A stretch of 64,000 bases of DNA from Lachnospiraceae bacterium (GCA_017470935.1 JAFUXG010000005.1:1-64000); one strand, 5' to 3'; positions 17,757 to 26,929 are shown, numbered from the stretch's first letter. Notes: a model not told the origin generated them from the sequence alone. Numbers and translations: made by a program.

Positions 17757-18881
17757 TCAACTAACCCTGTCTCTAAGCTGATAAACATATGCCAGAACCT
17801 CAGCCACCGCTTGATATAATTCAGGAGGTATCTCAGCATCAAGATCAACATTATAATATAGCATTCTGGCAAGCGGCTTATTCTCAACTATAGCCACATT
17901 ATTTTCCTTTGCAATGTCTTTAATCCTTGCAGCAATAAAATCAGAGCCCTTTGCAACAACAACAGGTGCCTGTCCCCTTCCAGACTCATAGGCTAACGCC
18001 ACAGCAAAATGGGTAGGATTAGTGATAACAACATCCGCCTCCGGAATAGCCGCCATCATACGCCTTTGTGATGCCTGCTGCATTCTCTGTTTCTGCTGAC
18101 CTTTTACATGAGGATCACCTTCTGAATTCTTGAACTCATCCTTAACCTCCTGCTTTGTCATCTTATTATCTTCTTTAAACTTCCAGCGCTGATAAAAAAG
18201 ATCTGCAGCTCCTAACAAGACAAATAAAACACAAATTTTAATTCCAAGCTCCATAATGATATCAAACATCATGTTAATACCCTGAATGATAGATACATCA
18301 TACAGAAGATATATATCCTTTGTATGCTCCACCAAAACACCATAAGCCAGATATGAGATCATTCCAATCTTTATAAGGGATTTCAACAGTTCAACCAATG
18401 TATTGGGTGAAAAAATACGTTTAAATCCACTAATAGGATTGATCTTATTAAACTTTGGCTGCAATGGTTTTGTTGTGACCTCAAATTTGAACTGCAACGC
18501 ATTCGAAAGAATTGCCATAATAAATCCCATTAGAAAGAACGGAGCAACTGATATGCCAAGCTCTATGGCAAATCGAACAAATAAATATCTAAAATCAGAC
18601 ACGTTAAGGCCTTGATCAACATATCTGGAAAAAAGCGGATAAAACCTATTAAATGAGGACAGCAATCTATTCCCAATAAATCCTATACCAATCTTTAAAC
18701 ACAAAAACAGAGTAAGCAGTGTTGCCGCAGTTACAACCTCTGTACTCTTTGCCACGTTACCCTCTTTTCTGACATCATCAAGCTTTTTAGAAGTAGCATC
18801 CTCAGTCTTCTCTCCACCGGGACCCTCCTTAGCAAAAAGCTGCAGATCTAATGGTAATAATATTTTATATTCATAAGTCAT
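17757..18881 (-). CDS. flhB: Flagellar export switch protein FlhB
   Basis: 374 residues with four membrane helices and a cytosolic domain. The self-cleaving NPTH sequence is at residues 288-291, so autocleavage and substrate switching from hook to filament are expected. The N-terminus has the usual LDLQLFAKEGPGGEKTE stretch with EKTEDAT. It follows fliR by 11 bases. Confidence 0.97.
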   Translation of the reverse strand: MTYEYKILLPLDLQLFAKEGPGGEKTEDATSKKLDDVRKEGNVAKSTEVVTAATLLTLFLCLKIGIGFIGNRLLSSFNRFYPLFSRYVDQGLNVSDFRYLFVRFAIELGISVAPFFLMGFIMAILSNALQFKFEVTTKPLQPKFNKINPISGFKRIFSPNTLVELLKSLIKIGMISYLAYGVLVEHTKDIYLLYDVSIIQGINMMFDIIMELGIKICVLFVLLGAADLFYQRWKFKEDNKMTKQEVKDEFKNSEGDPHVKGQQKQRMQQASQRRMMAAIPEADVVITNPTHFAVALAYESGRGQAPVVVAKGSDFIAARIKDIAKENNVAIVENKPLARMLYYNVDLDAEIPPELYQAVAEVLAYVYQLRDRVS

Positions 18882-18892
18882 TATTCATCATC

Positions 18893-19681
18893 CTAACTAA
18901 CGGGTATAAAAGCTTTTAATATGTTAGTAACAATCTCCTGCATACCACTATATAAAAATTCAGTAATATTAGGCAAAAATCCAATAGTAACTATTAATAC
19001 CGCAAAACCAATAAATATCTTCAACTGAATACCAATCACAAACATACTCATCTGGGGAGCAGTCTTTGCCAAAACACCTAAAACAACATTAAGCAGCATT
19101 ATTGAAATCTGAATAGGGAGACTTATCCGAACAGCAACCAAAAAGTAATTAGAAATATATTGAATCATAGTATCAAAGATAGCTCCTGTGTCAAGACCCA
19201 CATTACCAATAGGAATCATTTCAAATGAATCCGATAGTGCTGACAAAATAAAATAATGCATATTTGAACATAGCATAATTACTAGAAGTAACATATTATA
19301 AAACTCAGCAGTTATAGTTGTATCTGTATTGAAGGTTTGATCAAAATTAGAGACCATAGAAAAGCCCAACTCTCTATCAATAAACTGGCCTGCCATCTGA
19401 ATTATTGTCAAGGTAATATTTGCCATAAAACCCATGGACAAACCAACAACAAGCTCCTTAAGCAAAATAACAGTATACCCCCAAAAAGTCGTATACCGTA
19501 ATGGTGTATATGGATATAATGTAAAAACAGCAAAAGCAAAGGAGACCGCAATAAAAATCCTTACTCTTCTTGTAACTGGCTGATTACCGAAAATCGGTGC
19601 AAAAGCCATCACTCCAATAACACGAACAAATATGACCAAAAAATACTCTAAGTGATAAATGGAAAAATCCTTTTCAATCAT
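18893..19681 (-). CDS. fliR: Flagellar export protein FliR
   Basis: 262-residue multi-pass membrane protein of the type III export core. The family features are hydrophobic segments throughout and the conserved GELVVGLSMGF-like block, here KELVVGLSMGF near residue 80. GAGGTAA precedes the ATG, three bases after the fliQ stop region; fliP-fliQ-fliR-flhB are contiguous. Confidence 0.95.
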   Translation of the reverse strand: MIEKDFSIYHLEYFLVIFVRVIGVMAFAPIFGNQPVTRRVRIFIAVSFAFAVFTLYPYTPLRYTTFWGYTVILLKELVVGLSMGFMANITLTIIQMAGQFIDRELGFSMVSNFDQTFNTDTTITAEFYNMLLLVIMLCSNMHYFILSALSDSFEMIPIGNVGLDTGAIFDTMIQYISNYFLVAVRISLPIQISIMLLNVVLGVLAKTAPQMSMFVIGIQLKIFIGFAVLIVTIGFLPNITEFLYSGMQEIVTNILKAFIPVS

Positions 19682-19684
19682 GTG

Positions 19685-19954
19685 TTACCTCACATACGTT
19701 GAAAAATTCTCAAATAAATGCTCCATAAAGGTTATTATATTCTCCATAACCCAGCCACCACAAAGAATTACTGTAACAAATATACTTATTATCTTAGGAA
19801 CAAAGGTTAAAGTCTGCTCCTGAATAGAGGTTACTGTCTGAAAAATACTTATTGTCAAGCCAACAACCAACGATACTAATAGCATAGGTGCCGAACATTT
19901 AATTATAAGCCATAGCGCTTCTCTTGCAATATCAATAACAACACCTGTTGACAT
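19685..19954 (-). CDS. fliQ: Flagellar export protein FliQ
   Basis: 89-residue protein with two membrane helices, the usual FliQ size, with the typical loop SIFQTVTSIQEQTLTFVPK near 50-68. Component of the FliPQR export gate. AGGAGGTG is upstream of the ATG. Confidence 0.96.
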   Translation of the reverse strand: MSTGVVIDIAREALWLIIKCSAPMLLVSLVVGLTISIFQTVTSIQEQTLTFVPKIISIFVTVILCGGWVMENIITFMEHLFENFSTYVR

Positions 19955-19984
19955 ATCTATCTAACACCTCCTATGTCAATTAGT

Positions 19985-20881
19985 CTAATAATTAAAGCTC
20001 TTAACAAGCTCTCCGATTACTAGGTTCCATCCATCAGCCATAACAAATAGTAATATCTTAAATGGCATGGAAATAGTTGTAGGCGGAAGCATCATCATAC
20101 CCATTGCCATAAGAGTTGATGCAACAACCATATCTATAATAATAAAAGGAATATATATTAAAAATCCAATAATAAAGGATTTTCTAAGCTCTCCCATCAT
20201 AAAAGCCGGAATAAGTACAGAGCTTGGTACTTCAGATAACTCTGTCGCATCCTCCACCTTAGCAAGTTCTAAAAAGAAATTAACATCCTTTGCATCTACA
20301 TTATTAAACATAAAATCCCTTAAGGGCTCCATACATGCAGTAAGCCCCTCTTCCTGGGTTATCTCTCCACGAGACAACGGATCGATGCCTTCAGTTTTAA
20401 TTCTTTCCATTGTTGGAGACATAATAAATAAGGTTAAAAACAACGCAAGCCCTATCAAAACATTGTTAGGCGGCGCCGATTGGGTACCAAGAGCTGTTCT
20501 CAAAAAATGGAAAACAATGATTATCCTGGTAAATGACGTCATCATAACAACGATTGATGGAGCTATTGATATTACAGTGATAACTAACAACATCTGTAAT
20601 GTTCCAGCTAGCGTTCCCTCATCATTAGTTGTATCAACTGTTATTCCAAGATGATAGGGAATGTCACGCTCAATGTTGTTAAGATTCTCTGCGTCCTCAT
20701 TGCTTAATACATCAGCATCTGTACCTGTTGCATAAGCTCTAAAACCAACACAAAGCACAGAAAAAATGATAAAATATGCAATGATAAATTTCTTAATATG
20801 AATATGTTCTACAATCTGGTGTAGTCTATGATTTGTTTTTATTCTGTCTAAATTTTTTAAAAAATATGTTTTCTGATTCAT
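19985..20881 (-). CDS. fliP: Flagellar export protein FliP
   Basis: Export-gate subunit. After an N-terminal extension of about 30 residues comes a signal-like hydrophobic segment (IAYFIIFSVLCVGFRAYA), then the FliP core with MMTSFTRIIIVFHFLR and NVLIGLALFLTLFIM. 298 residues from ATG 20881. An ATG at 20911 in the same frame is an alternative; neither has a strong ribosome site, and both overlap the end of fliO, so translation may be coupled. The extension before the signal segment is longer than in most FliP proteins. Confidence 0.93.
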   Translation of the reverse strand: MNQKTYFLKNLDRIKTNHRLHQIVEHIHIKKFIIAYFIIFSVLCVGFRAYATGTDADVLSNEDAENLNNIERDIPYHLGITVDTTNDEGTLAGTLQMLLVITVISIAPSIVVMMTSFTRIIIVFHFLRTALGTQSAPPNNVLIGLALFLTLFIMSPTMERIKTEGIDPLSRGEITQEEGLTACMEPLRDFMFNNVDAKDVNFFLELAKVEDATELSEVPSSVLIPAFMMGELRKSFIIGFLIYIPFIIIDMVVASTLMAMGMMMLPPTTISMPFKILLFVMADGWNLVIGELVKSFNY

Positions 20882-21257
20882 TATCCGATTCGGGATTATT
20901 ACTTCTCCCATCCTTCATCTTTTCTAATATCTGCTTAAAATCAATAGGTTCCAAAGTCTTCTCCTGTTCATTAATTTCCGACGGATCCAACTCGGTCAAT
21001 AAGGAAACATTATCCTTACTCACGGATACTGCAACATAATGTTCACCTATCTTAATAATTTCGATGGTCTTATTAGGTGAAATACGAAATATCTCTATCA
21101 CTCTAATATTACTCTGCCTGTTAATTGTATTGGACTGGAAGCTGCCGGCAACCCTGGCAGCAATATACGCAAGAAACAACACAAAAACAAACAGTAATAG
21201 CAGGCAGATCAGCCGACCAATCATTTGTATATCAGAAGATGATACTAGAAAAACCAT
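20826..21257 (-). CDS. fliO: Flagellar export protein FliO (FliZ of Bacillus)
   Basis: 143 residues: one N-terminal membrane helix (about 12-32), then a small basic beta-rich domain with ISPNKTIEIIKIGEHYVAVSV, typical for FliO, and a variable polar tail. FliO helps assemble the FliP ring. The tail overlaps the fliP start region by at least 56 bases. Confidence 0.88.
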   Translation of the reverse strand: MVFLVSSSDIQMIGRLICLLLLFVFVLFLAYIAARVAGSFQSNTINRQSNIRVIEIFRISPNKTIEIIKIGEHYVAVSVSKDNVSLLTELDPSEINEQEKTLEPIDFKQILEKMKDGRSNNPESDNESENIFFKKFRQNKNKS

Positions 21258-21293
21258 ATAAAATCACAGCCTTTATTAATAATCAAAGTGCAA

Positions 21294-21656
21294 TTATTCT
21301 ACTGCCTTTTTAACAGCTTCTAACACTCTGTCAGGCTGGAACGGTTTAACAATAAAGTCTCTGGCTCCGGACTGAATACTCTCAATAACCATCGCCTGCT
21401 GACCCATAGCTGAACACATAACAACGCTGGCGTTAGGGTCAGACTCCTTAATCTTCTTAAGTGCCTGAATACCATCCATCTCTGGCATGGTAATATCCAT
21501 AAGCACAAGATCAGGCTGTGTCTCAGCATATTTTTCAACAGCCTTAAGACCGTTCTCTGCCTCCCCTGCAATGTTGTAACCATTCTTAACCAGAATGTCC
21601 TTGATCATCATTCTCATAAATGCTGCATCATCACAAATTAAAATACTCTTTGCCAT
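21294..21656 (-). CDS. cheY: Chemotaxis response regulator CheY
   Basis: 120-residue single receiver domain. Acidic pocket Asp9/Asp10, phospho-acceptor Asp54 in VLMDITMP, Ser82 and Lys104 in FIVKPFQ are all present. CheY-P binds FliM/FliY at the switch. It lies between fliY and fliO as in B. subtilis. GGAG precedes the ATG. Confidence 0.97.
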   Translation of the reverse strand: MAKSILICDDAAFMRMMIKDILVKNGYNIAGEAENGLKAVEKYAETQPDLVLMDITMPEMDGIQALKKIKESDPNASVVMCSAMGQQAMVIESIQSGARDFIVKPFQPDRVLEAVKKAVE

Positions 21657-21685
21657 TTTGTATTCTCCATTTCATATTTTTTGCT

Positions 21686-21715
21686 TTATTGTTTAATGAT
21701 ATCTGTTTGTGCAAA
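21686..21715 (-). pseudogene. Degenerate copy of the fliY 3-prime end (remnant B)
   Basis: Read on the minus strand, this stretch encodes TDIIKQ followed by a TAA stop, the same last six residues and stop position as fliY. Upstream residues IFAQ are only weakly like the FGIRV of fliY. It is a second, more decayed remnant behind fliY, 130 bases beyond the real fliY end and 30 bases before cheY. Confidence 0.5.
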
Positions 21716-21754
21716 TATCATAGTTAACTAAAAAATAATCATTGCTTTAATATA

Positions 21755-21802
21755 TTGCTTTATAATATCTGTTACTCAGATACCGAAGCTCTTGATTCTA
21801 TG
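21755..21802 (-). pseudogene. Degenerate copy of the fliY 3-prime end (remnant A)
   Basis: Minus-strand reading gives SFGI-stop-VTDIIKQ, matching the last codons of fliY (SFGIRVTDIIKQ) with one in-frame TGA in place of CGA. At the DNA level 36 bases align with the fliY end with only a handful of changes; similarity continues weakly towards 21802 with an indel. It lies 20-67 bases downstream of the intact fliY stop. Likely the scar of a duplicated or replaced fliY/fliN tail. Confidence 0.65.
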
Positions 21803-21821
21803 GTGTAATAAAGCCTTCAAG

Positions 21822-22997
21822 CTACTGTTTAATAATATCCGTCACTCGGATACCGAAGCTTTCCTCTATGACAACAACCTCACCCTTTGCAACAAGCTTT
21901 CCATTAACTAATACATCTATAGGCTCACCTGCAATCTTATCAAGCTCAATGATCGTACCCGGTGAAAACTCTAATATTTCTTTAATGGACTTACTTGTTC
22001 TTCCAAGCTCAACCGTAACCTCAAGGGGAACATCCATAATAAGATCAATGTTTTCCTGTTGGGTTATAGGGTTAATTCCCATATTAAATGGCTGGAACTG
22101 TACAGGCTGCGCGTTTACATCCTGTGGTGGCGGTGCATATGCATAGGCCATAGGCTGTCCCATCATCGGCTGTCCCATCATCGGCTGTCCCATTGGCGGA
22201 GATGCCATCTGCTGTGGTGCTGGCTGAGGAGTTGCCTCTGGTGCAGGTGTTGGTGGTGCTGCTGGCTCGGGCTCTGGTGCAGGCGTTGCTGCTTCCTCCT
22301 CTCCACCCTGTGAAGATATGAACTTGCCAAACAATTCTCTGGCTAAGTCAATAGGATAAAGCTGCATTATACTGCTGTCTACCAGGTCACCTATCTCCAT
22401 TTTGAAGAAAACCTTCACAAAATTACCGCTATGAAATGATCCAACCTTAGATTCATCTATCTCATCAATCAGATTGACAAGATCTGCTGTTGGCGGTGAA
22501 ATATCAATCATCGTACCAAGCATTGATGATAATGATGTTGCCGAAGATCCCATCATCTGATTCATGGCTTCACATATTGCGCTCATATGAATATCAGTAA
22601 GCTCATCAACCAGATTAGTTCCATCTCCACCCATCATTAAATCTGTTATTACTTTAACATCATCTTCGCGAAGAATCAAGACATTATTGCCTTCAATTCC
22701 CACTTTATATGAAATTGTAATAAAAACACATGGTTTTTCGTAATCAGAAACTAATTCATCCCACGTACTGATAGAAACCGAAGGTGTAGTAATAGTAACC
22801 TTTTGGTTAACCAGCGAATAAAGCGTAGTAGCCGCTGTACCCATACATATATTAGATATCTCACCAATAGCATCTATCTCTTCCGGTGTTAATGTATCAC
22901 CACCGGCGGAACTTTCGGAAGAATCAGCCGGAGCACTGTCATCACCCATATTACCCAGCAATGCATTGATTTCTTCCTGCGATAACATTCCATCCAT
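21822..22997 (-). CDS. fliY: Flagellar switch and CheY-P phosphatase protein FliY
   Basis: 391 residues. The N-terminal peptide MLSQEEINALLG resembles the CheY-P-binding peptide of FliM. A CheC-like phosphatase domain follows with its two active-site helices (GEISNICMG near 42-50 and CEAMNQMMGSS near 145-155). A Pro/Ala/Gln/Met-rich linker (about 235-305) contains three tandem copies of MMGQP-type units. A C-terminal FliN/SpoA domain ends in VTDIIKQ. It forms the C ring and removes CheY-P. It overlaps no neighbour and follows fliM by seven bases. Confidence 0.96.
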   Translation of the reverse strand: MDGMLSQEEINALLGNMGDDSAPADSSESSAGGDTLTPEEIDAIGEISNICMGTAATTLYSLVNQKVTITTPSVSISTWDELVSDYEKPCVFITISYKVGIEGNNVLILREDDVKVITDLMMGGDGTNLVDELTDIHMSAICEAMNQMMGSSATSLSSMLGTMIDISPPTADLVNLIDEIDESKVGSFHSGNFVKVFFKMEIGDLVDSSIMQLYPIDLARELFGKFISSQGGEEEAATPAPEPEPAAPPTPAPEATPQPAPQQMASPPMGQPMMGQPMMGQPMAYAYAPPPQDVNAQPVQFQPFNMGINPITQQENIDLIMDVPLEVTVELGRTSKSIKEILEFSPGTIIELDKIAGEPIDVLVNGKLVAKGEVVVIEESFGIRVTDIIKQ

Positions 22998-23004
22998 TAG
23001 CTGT

Positions 23005-23982
23005 CTATTCCTCCCTTATAATTTCAGTTACCTTCACAGCATAATTCTCTGCTCCGGAACCTGGTAATGCCTTAAATTTGACGATGTTTCCAACATAAAC
23101 ATCCAACTCATCATCCATATGAGAATCAAGTCTTATTATATCACCCACTTGAAGATTAATAAAGTCCATTACTGCGATAGAACTTCTACCCAGCAATGCC
23201 CGTATTGGAATCTGAGCTTTATTAATTGCAGTTTCGATGAATTCCACATAATTTTCAGAATCCTTACTCTGCATAGTAGAAAACCAATATTTAGTATTCA
23301 GCTTATCCATTATATCCTCTAATGTCATAAATGGCAAGCACACATTCATCAAACCTTCTACTGTACCAATAGACATATTGATTGTAATAATTGCAATCAT
23401 CTCACTAGGTGATATGATCTGGGCAAACTGGCTATTAGTTTCAATACGCTCCAGTCTCGGATGAATCTCAACAACATTTTCCCATGGTTCTCGCAACAGA
23501 TCAACCAAAACAGTAAAAATTCTTTCCAGAACAGATAGCTCTATCTCCGAAAAATCCCTCGGCTTATCAAGGGGATCTCCAAGCCCACCAAGCATTCTGT
23601 CTATTATTGTAAAGCCAAGATTAGAAGCCAGCTCTATTAGAATATTGCCATTAAGGGGTGCAAAATTAACAATTCCCAAAAGCACCGGATTAGATAAGGC
23701 ATTGGAAAATTCTGAATACGTTACCGCCTCAGAATTCATTACATCTATCTGCACATTTTTCCTGAGATATGCAGGAAGATTACTTGATACCAGCCTTCCG
23801 AAATTCTCAAAAATAATCTCCAATGTTCTTAAATGTTCCTTTGAAAACTTGGCAGGACGCGCAAAATCATAATCTTTAATTTTGACCGCCGGTTCATCGA
23901 CAATCTCATCAGCATCCAATTCACCGGTACTTAACTGCTTAAGCAACGCATCTATCTCACTTTGAGATAATACATCTGCCAT
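23005..23982 (-). CDS. fliM: Flagellar motor switch protein FliM
   Basis: 325 residues. The N-terminal CheY-binding peptide is LSQSEIDALL (residues 5-14). The middle CheC-like domain lacks the phosphatase residues, and the C-terminal SpoA domain includes LLGRSSIAVMDFINLQVGDI. It is part of the C ring. GGAGGTGA precedes the ATG. Confidence 0.97.
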   Translation of the reverse strand: MADVLSQSEIDALLKQLSTGELDADEIVDEPAVKIKDYDFARPAKFSKEHLRTLEIIFENFGRLVSSNLPAYLRKNVQIDVMNSEAVTYSEFSNALSNPVLLGIVNFAPLNGNILIELASNLGFTIIDRMLGGLGDPLDKPRDFSEIELSVLERIFTVLVDLLREPWENVVEIHPRLERIETNSQFAQIISPSEMIAIITINMSIGTVEGLMNVCLPFMTLEDIMDKLNTKYWFSTMQSKDSENYVEFIETAINKAQIPIRALLGRSSIAVMDFINLQVGDIIRLDSHMDDELDVYVGNIVKFKALPGSGAENYAVKVTEIIREE

Positions 23983-24037
23983 ATCTTCACCTCCATCAGC
24001 ATCTTCTCACAAGCCTTGACAAATCAAAGGTCAATAA

Positions 24038-24547
24038 TTACTGAGTTGTAAAGCTGCTAAAGGAAACATTATAAATACAACGGGTACCATATTTATTTTG
24101 AAGCTTTTCAAGAATCTGCTTCTTAACCTTCTCTTGAGTCTTCTGATCAGAAATCTCAGATATAGTGTAACCCTGTATAACATCTCTGGCTTCATCGAAA
24201 ACAGCACCGGTAGAATTAGTGAGCACGGTATTAAGATCAGCATAATCCTCTGCCGAGCTATCAAGCTCCAACGTAATACCCACCTGAACAAAATGACTCT
24301 TTCCACTGCCATCATCCTTAAGATTTACAACCTGCTTTTCTATATCAAAGGTTGCAATATTCTTAAGCTCAACAGAATTCTTCCCCTTATTGCTCTCTAA
24401 CTCAAGATTAAGAACACTGGCAATCTCTGTAATAAGATTATTGGTCTTTTTGGCTGATGGCATACATACAAAAACAAGTAAAATATTAAGTATAAGATTA
24501 ACCACACACAAAGCCAATATAATTACTGTAATCAAATTCTTCTTCAT
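24038..24547 (-). CDS. fliL: Flagellar basal-body protein FliL
   Basis: 169 residues with an N-terminal membrane helix (about 5-27) and a periplasmic-side domain; the family end KKQILEKLQNKYGT, leading to the beta strand VSFSSFTTQ, is visible. FliL associates with the stator and raises motor torque. Its location directly after motB fits that role. A 145-base gap with a small hairpin separates it from motB. Confidence 0.9.
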   Translation of the reverse strand: MKKNLITVIILALCVVNLILNILLVFVCMPSAKKTNNLITEIASVLNLELESNKGKNSVELKNIATFDIEKQVVNLKDDGSGKSHFVQVGITLELDSSAEDYADLNTVLTNSTGAVFDEARDVIQGYTISEISDQKTQEKVKKQILEKLQNKYGTRCIYNVSFSSFTTQ

Positions 24548-24634
24548 AACTCACTACCCGTCTCCTGTTAAAATGTTATTAACAAAATAATATTTATAAA
24601 AAGCCTGAATATTATTATATCAATTTTACCTCAC

Positions 24635-24659
24635 AATATCAATCTTATAAATTGATATT
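24635..24659. repeat. Short inverted repeat between motB and fliL
   Basis: AATATCAAT, a seven-base spacer and ATTGATATT form a perfect nine-base inverted repeat in the motB-fliL gap. It is AT-rich and not followed by a T run on the minus strand, so it is not a convincing terminator; it could be an operator or an RNA processing or stability hairpin. Confidence 0.4.
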
Positions 24660-24692
24660 ATGAAACAATTCTTAGAAAAGAATAAACAAAAA

Positions 24693-25652
24693 TCATTGAA
24701 CAGCTGAATTAAGCTGGTTATATATCTTAATAGATACACGCCTGTTCTTAGCCCTGCCCTCTTCCGTAGCATTGGATGCCACCGGACGGCTTTCTCCATA
24801 GCCTGCAGCCTTCATATTCTCATCAATAAGATCTGCATTGGCTTCCACAAATTCCAATACCTTATTAGCTCTTGCGGTAGAAAGATACCTATTACTCTCA
24901 TACTTGTCACTATGAATAGGAATATTATCAGTATGCCCTTCTATCTCAATAACACAGTCCTTATACTTGCCAAGAATTGCTGCAATACGCTGCATGAAAA
25001 CCCTTGCATCACTTCTTATATCCGCCTGCCCGGCATCAAACAATATGGCTCCGTTAAGGTCAAGGGAAACATATTGGGAATTGTAATCCATTACGATTCT
25101 GTCATCAATATCATAGGACTCCGCAATTTCTGTAATCTCATCATACATCTCCTCAGACTGCTCAAGTCCCTGTTCCTCCATCTGCTCCTTTAATTCCTTT
25201 TCGGAAATCTCAGCTGCCTCTGCCTGTTCAGATGACGCAGAAGCCTCATCTTCCTTCACATATGAAAATGGATTGGTTATATCCTCAGCCTCTTCAGAGG
25301 TTGTATCCTTCTTATCTTCACCATTATCAGTACCGGTTGCAGCAGCCTCATTATTATTACCCTTAGCCTCTGTTGCAACACCAATATATTCAAGCAGGGA
25401 TTCAATACCCGGGAGCTGTGTAACACCTCCTGATATGATCTGACCCTCCGCAAGAGAAACTGAGCCTGCCTCTAATATACTATAGCTTTCAGGATTAAAG
25501 GAATTAACGATCCTCATAATCTTCTCGGCATCAGTTGTTGAACTGGCAAACAAAAGCACGAAGAAGCAAAGAAGCAGATTCATCAGATCACTAAAGGTTG
25601 CCATCCATGCCGGTGAGCCTTCCTCAGCAGGCTGTTCTTTACGCTTTGCCAT
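24693..25652 (-). CDS. motB: Flagellar stator protein MotB
   Basis: 319 residues. One N-terminal membrane helix carries the ion-carrying Asp22 (WMATFSDLMN). A long Glu/Ser/Ala-rich spacer (about 80-170) leads to a C-terminal OmpA-like peptidoglycan-binding domain with EIEGHTDNIP and NRYLSTARANKVLEF. The spacer is longer than in typical MotB. The ion used cannot be told safely from sequence by eye. It begins next to the motA stop. Confidence 0.96.
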   Translation of the reverse strand: MAKRKEQPAEEGSPAWMATFSDLMNLLLCFFVLLFASSTTDAEKIMRIVNSFNPESYSILEAGSVSLAEGQIISGGVTQLPGIESLLEYIGVATEAKGNNNEAAATGTDNGEDKKDTTSEEAEDITNPFSYVKEDEASASSEQAEAAEISEKELKEQMEEQGLEQSEEMYDEITEIAESYDIDDRIVMDYNSQYVSLDLNGAILFDAGQADIRSDARVFMQRIAAILGKYKDCVIEIEGHTDNIPIHSDKYESNRYLSTARANKVLEFVEANADLIDENMKAAGYGESRPVASNATEEGRAKNRRVSIKIYNQLNSAVQ

Positions 25653-25654
25653 TA

Positions 25655-26437
25655 TTATTCACCACCCTCTGAAATGCCCTCACGCATGCTAGGTGCAAGG
25701 AATGACTTTAACTTCTCTTCAATAACACGAGGATTCTCTCCTGCCTGTATAGATAACAAGCCTTCTATCATAATCTCCTTGACCTGCACCTCTTCGTCAT
25801 TGAGAATTCCAAGCTTAAATGCAACAGGAGCACTGATCCAGTTGGCAAGAACGGAACCATAATATGTAGTGATAAGCGCAACCGCCATGTTAGGACCGAT
25901 CTTATCAGGATCCATGTTCTTAAGCATGAGCACCAGACCGATCAGTGTACCGATCATCCCCCACGCAGGTCCCATGGCACCTAACTGCTTCCAGAAACCA
26001 ATTCTGCCCTGATGTCTGGCATCGATATTAACAAGCTCTGCCTCAAGAATGCCTCTTACAAGCTCAGGGTCTGTACCATCCACAATAAGCATTATTCCTT
26101 TCTTCATAAAAGGCTCTTCAATACTGTTAGCTGATTCCTCAAGAGCAAGAAGTCCTTCCTTTCTGGCAACATTGGACAACTCTATAATTTGTTTGATAAT
26201 ACCTATCGTGTCCCAGTTAGGTGTCTTAAAAACAAGTCCTATGGCCTTAAGTCCTGCCACGAAATCAGGAATAGAAAAACTTGCAAACAAACATCCTAAA
26301 GCTCCACCAAAAGTAATAAGTGCCGAAGGCGCATCAAGAAAATATCCTATAGCAGGAAATCCCACCTCACCGGAAACCATTCCAAAGATCATTAATGCAA
26401 ATGATAAAACCAAACCTACAATTGTTGCTATATCCAC
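25655..26437 (-). CDS. motA: Flagellar stator protein MotA
   Basis: 260 residues with four membrane helices and the large cytoplasmic loop that touches FliG; conserved PAWGMIGTLIGLV and AVALITTYYGSVLAN are clear. The start is GTG at 26437 with GGAGATG about ten bases upstream. Ion-conducting stator unit with MotB, with which it is contiguous. motAB lie inside the fla/che operon here rather than elsewhere as in B. subtilis. Confidence 0.95.
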   Translation of the reverse strand: MDIATIVGLVLSFALMIFGMVSGEVGFPAIGYFLDAPSALITFGGALGCLFASFSIPDFVAGLKAIGLVFKTPNWDTIGIIKQIIELSNVARKEGLLALEESANSIEEPFMKKGIMLIVDGTDPELVRGILEAELVNIDARHQGRIGFWKQLGAMGPAWGMIGTLIGLVLMLKNMDPDKIGPNMAVALITTYYGSVLANWISAPVAFKLGILNDEEVQVKEIMIEGLLSIQAGENPRVIEEKLKSFLAPSMREGISEGGE

Positions 26438-26551
26438 GGCCTAAAGCATCTCCATTTCACTAGTAGTAAATTTGAAATTCATATCGTTGTATGTTACTAA
26501 AATACCTATTATTAAAAGACATAAAAGTACATTAAAACACAACACTAAAGG

Positions 26552-26560
26552 ATTATATCA
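26552..26560 (-). promoter_or_regulatory. Candidate extended -10 promoter before motA
   Basis: Minus-strand TGATATAAT fits an extended -10 (TGn plus TATAAT) in the 150-base gap between flbD and motA. The -35 at 17 bases is weak (TGGAAT). It may give motAB expression independent of the upstream operon. Confidence 0.4.
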
Positions 26561-26587
26561 CAAAAACAAAAATTATTCCACAAAAAA

Positions 26588-26779
26588 TTACAAATCTGAG
26601 TTATAAATCGCTCTTTTGTACGAAATTACCAAATCCGTAACCTCGTTTCTTGTCTCCTGAACAATCAGTTTTCTCCCTGTTGTAAGAGTCACAACAGTAT
26701 TCGGAGTCTCCTCAACCAATTCAATGATCTCTGCATTCACTGTAATTTTTGTATCGTTAAGCTTTGTTAATTCTATCAA
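26588..26779 (-). CDS. swrD: FlbD/SwrD-family small flagellar protein
   Basis: 63 residues of the FlbD family, to which B. subtilis SwrD (YlzI) belongs; the family pattern MIELTKLNDTKITVNAE at the start and the TLTTGRKLIVQET block are present. SwrD raises motor power for swarming. The start is TTG at 26779 with GGGG eight bases before. It lies between flgE and motAB, next to the genes whose output it is thought to affect. Confidence 0.88.
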   Translation of the reverse strand: MIELTKLNDTKITVNAEIIELVEETPNTVVTLTTGRKLIVQETRNEVTDLVISYKRAIYNSDL

Positions 26780-26863
26780 TTGTCATGCCCCATTTCATTA
26801 GATAAATGCCGTCTGCCGGCTTCATATTTTCATTCGAAAAACACCCACTTTTTATAATAACAC

Positions 26864-26911
26864 AAAAATGCTGTTTTGCGAAGGGAAATTATTCCCAACA
26901 CAAAACAGCAT
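26864..26911 (-). terminator. Factor-independent terminator behind flgE
   Basis: On the minus strand ATGCTGTTTTG (26911-26901) pairs perfectly with CAAAACAGCAT (26878-26868), with a smaller inner hairpin GGGAA/TTCCC between them, followed by TTTTTG. It begins 19 bases after the flgE stop. The U tract is short, so some read-through into flbD is possible. Confidence 0.75.
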
Positions 26912-26929
26912 ATATGTATTAAAGCAATA

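Noticed and set aside
26780-26863. Sigma-28 promoter before flbD
   Set aside because: A GCCGGCAG sequence is present, but no TAAA element lies at the required 15-base distance.
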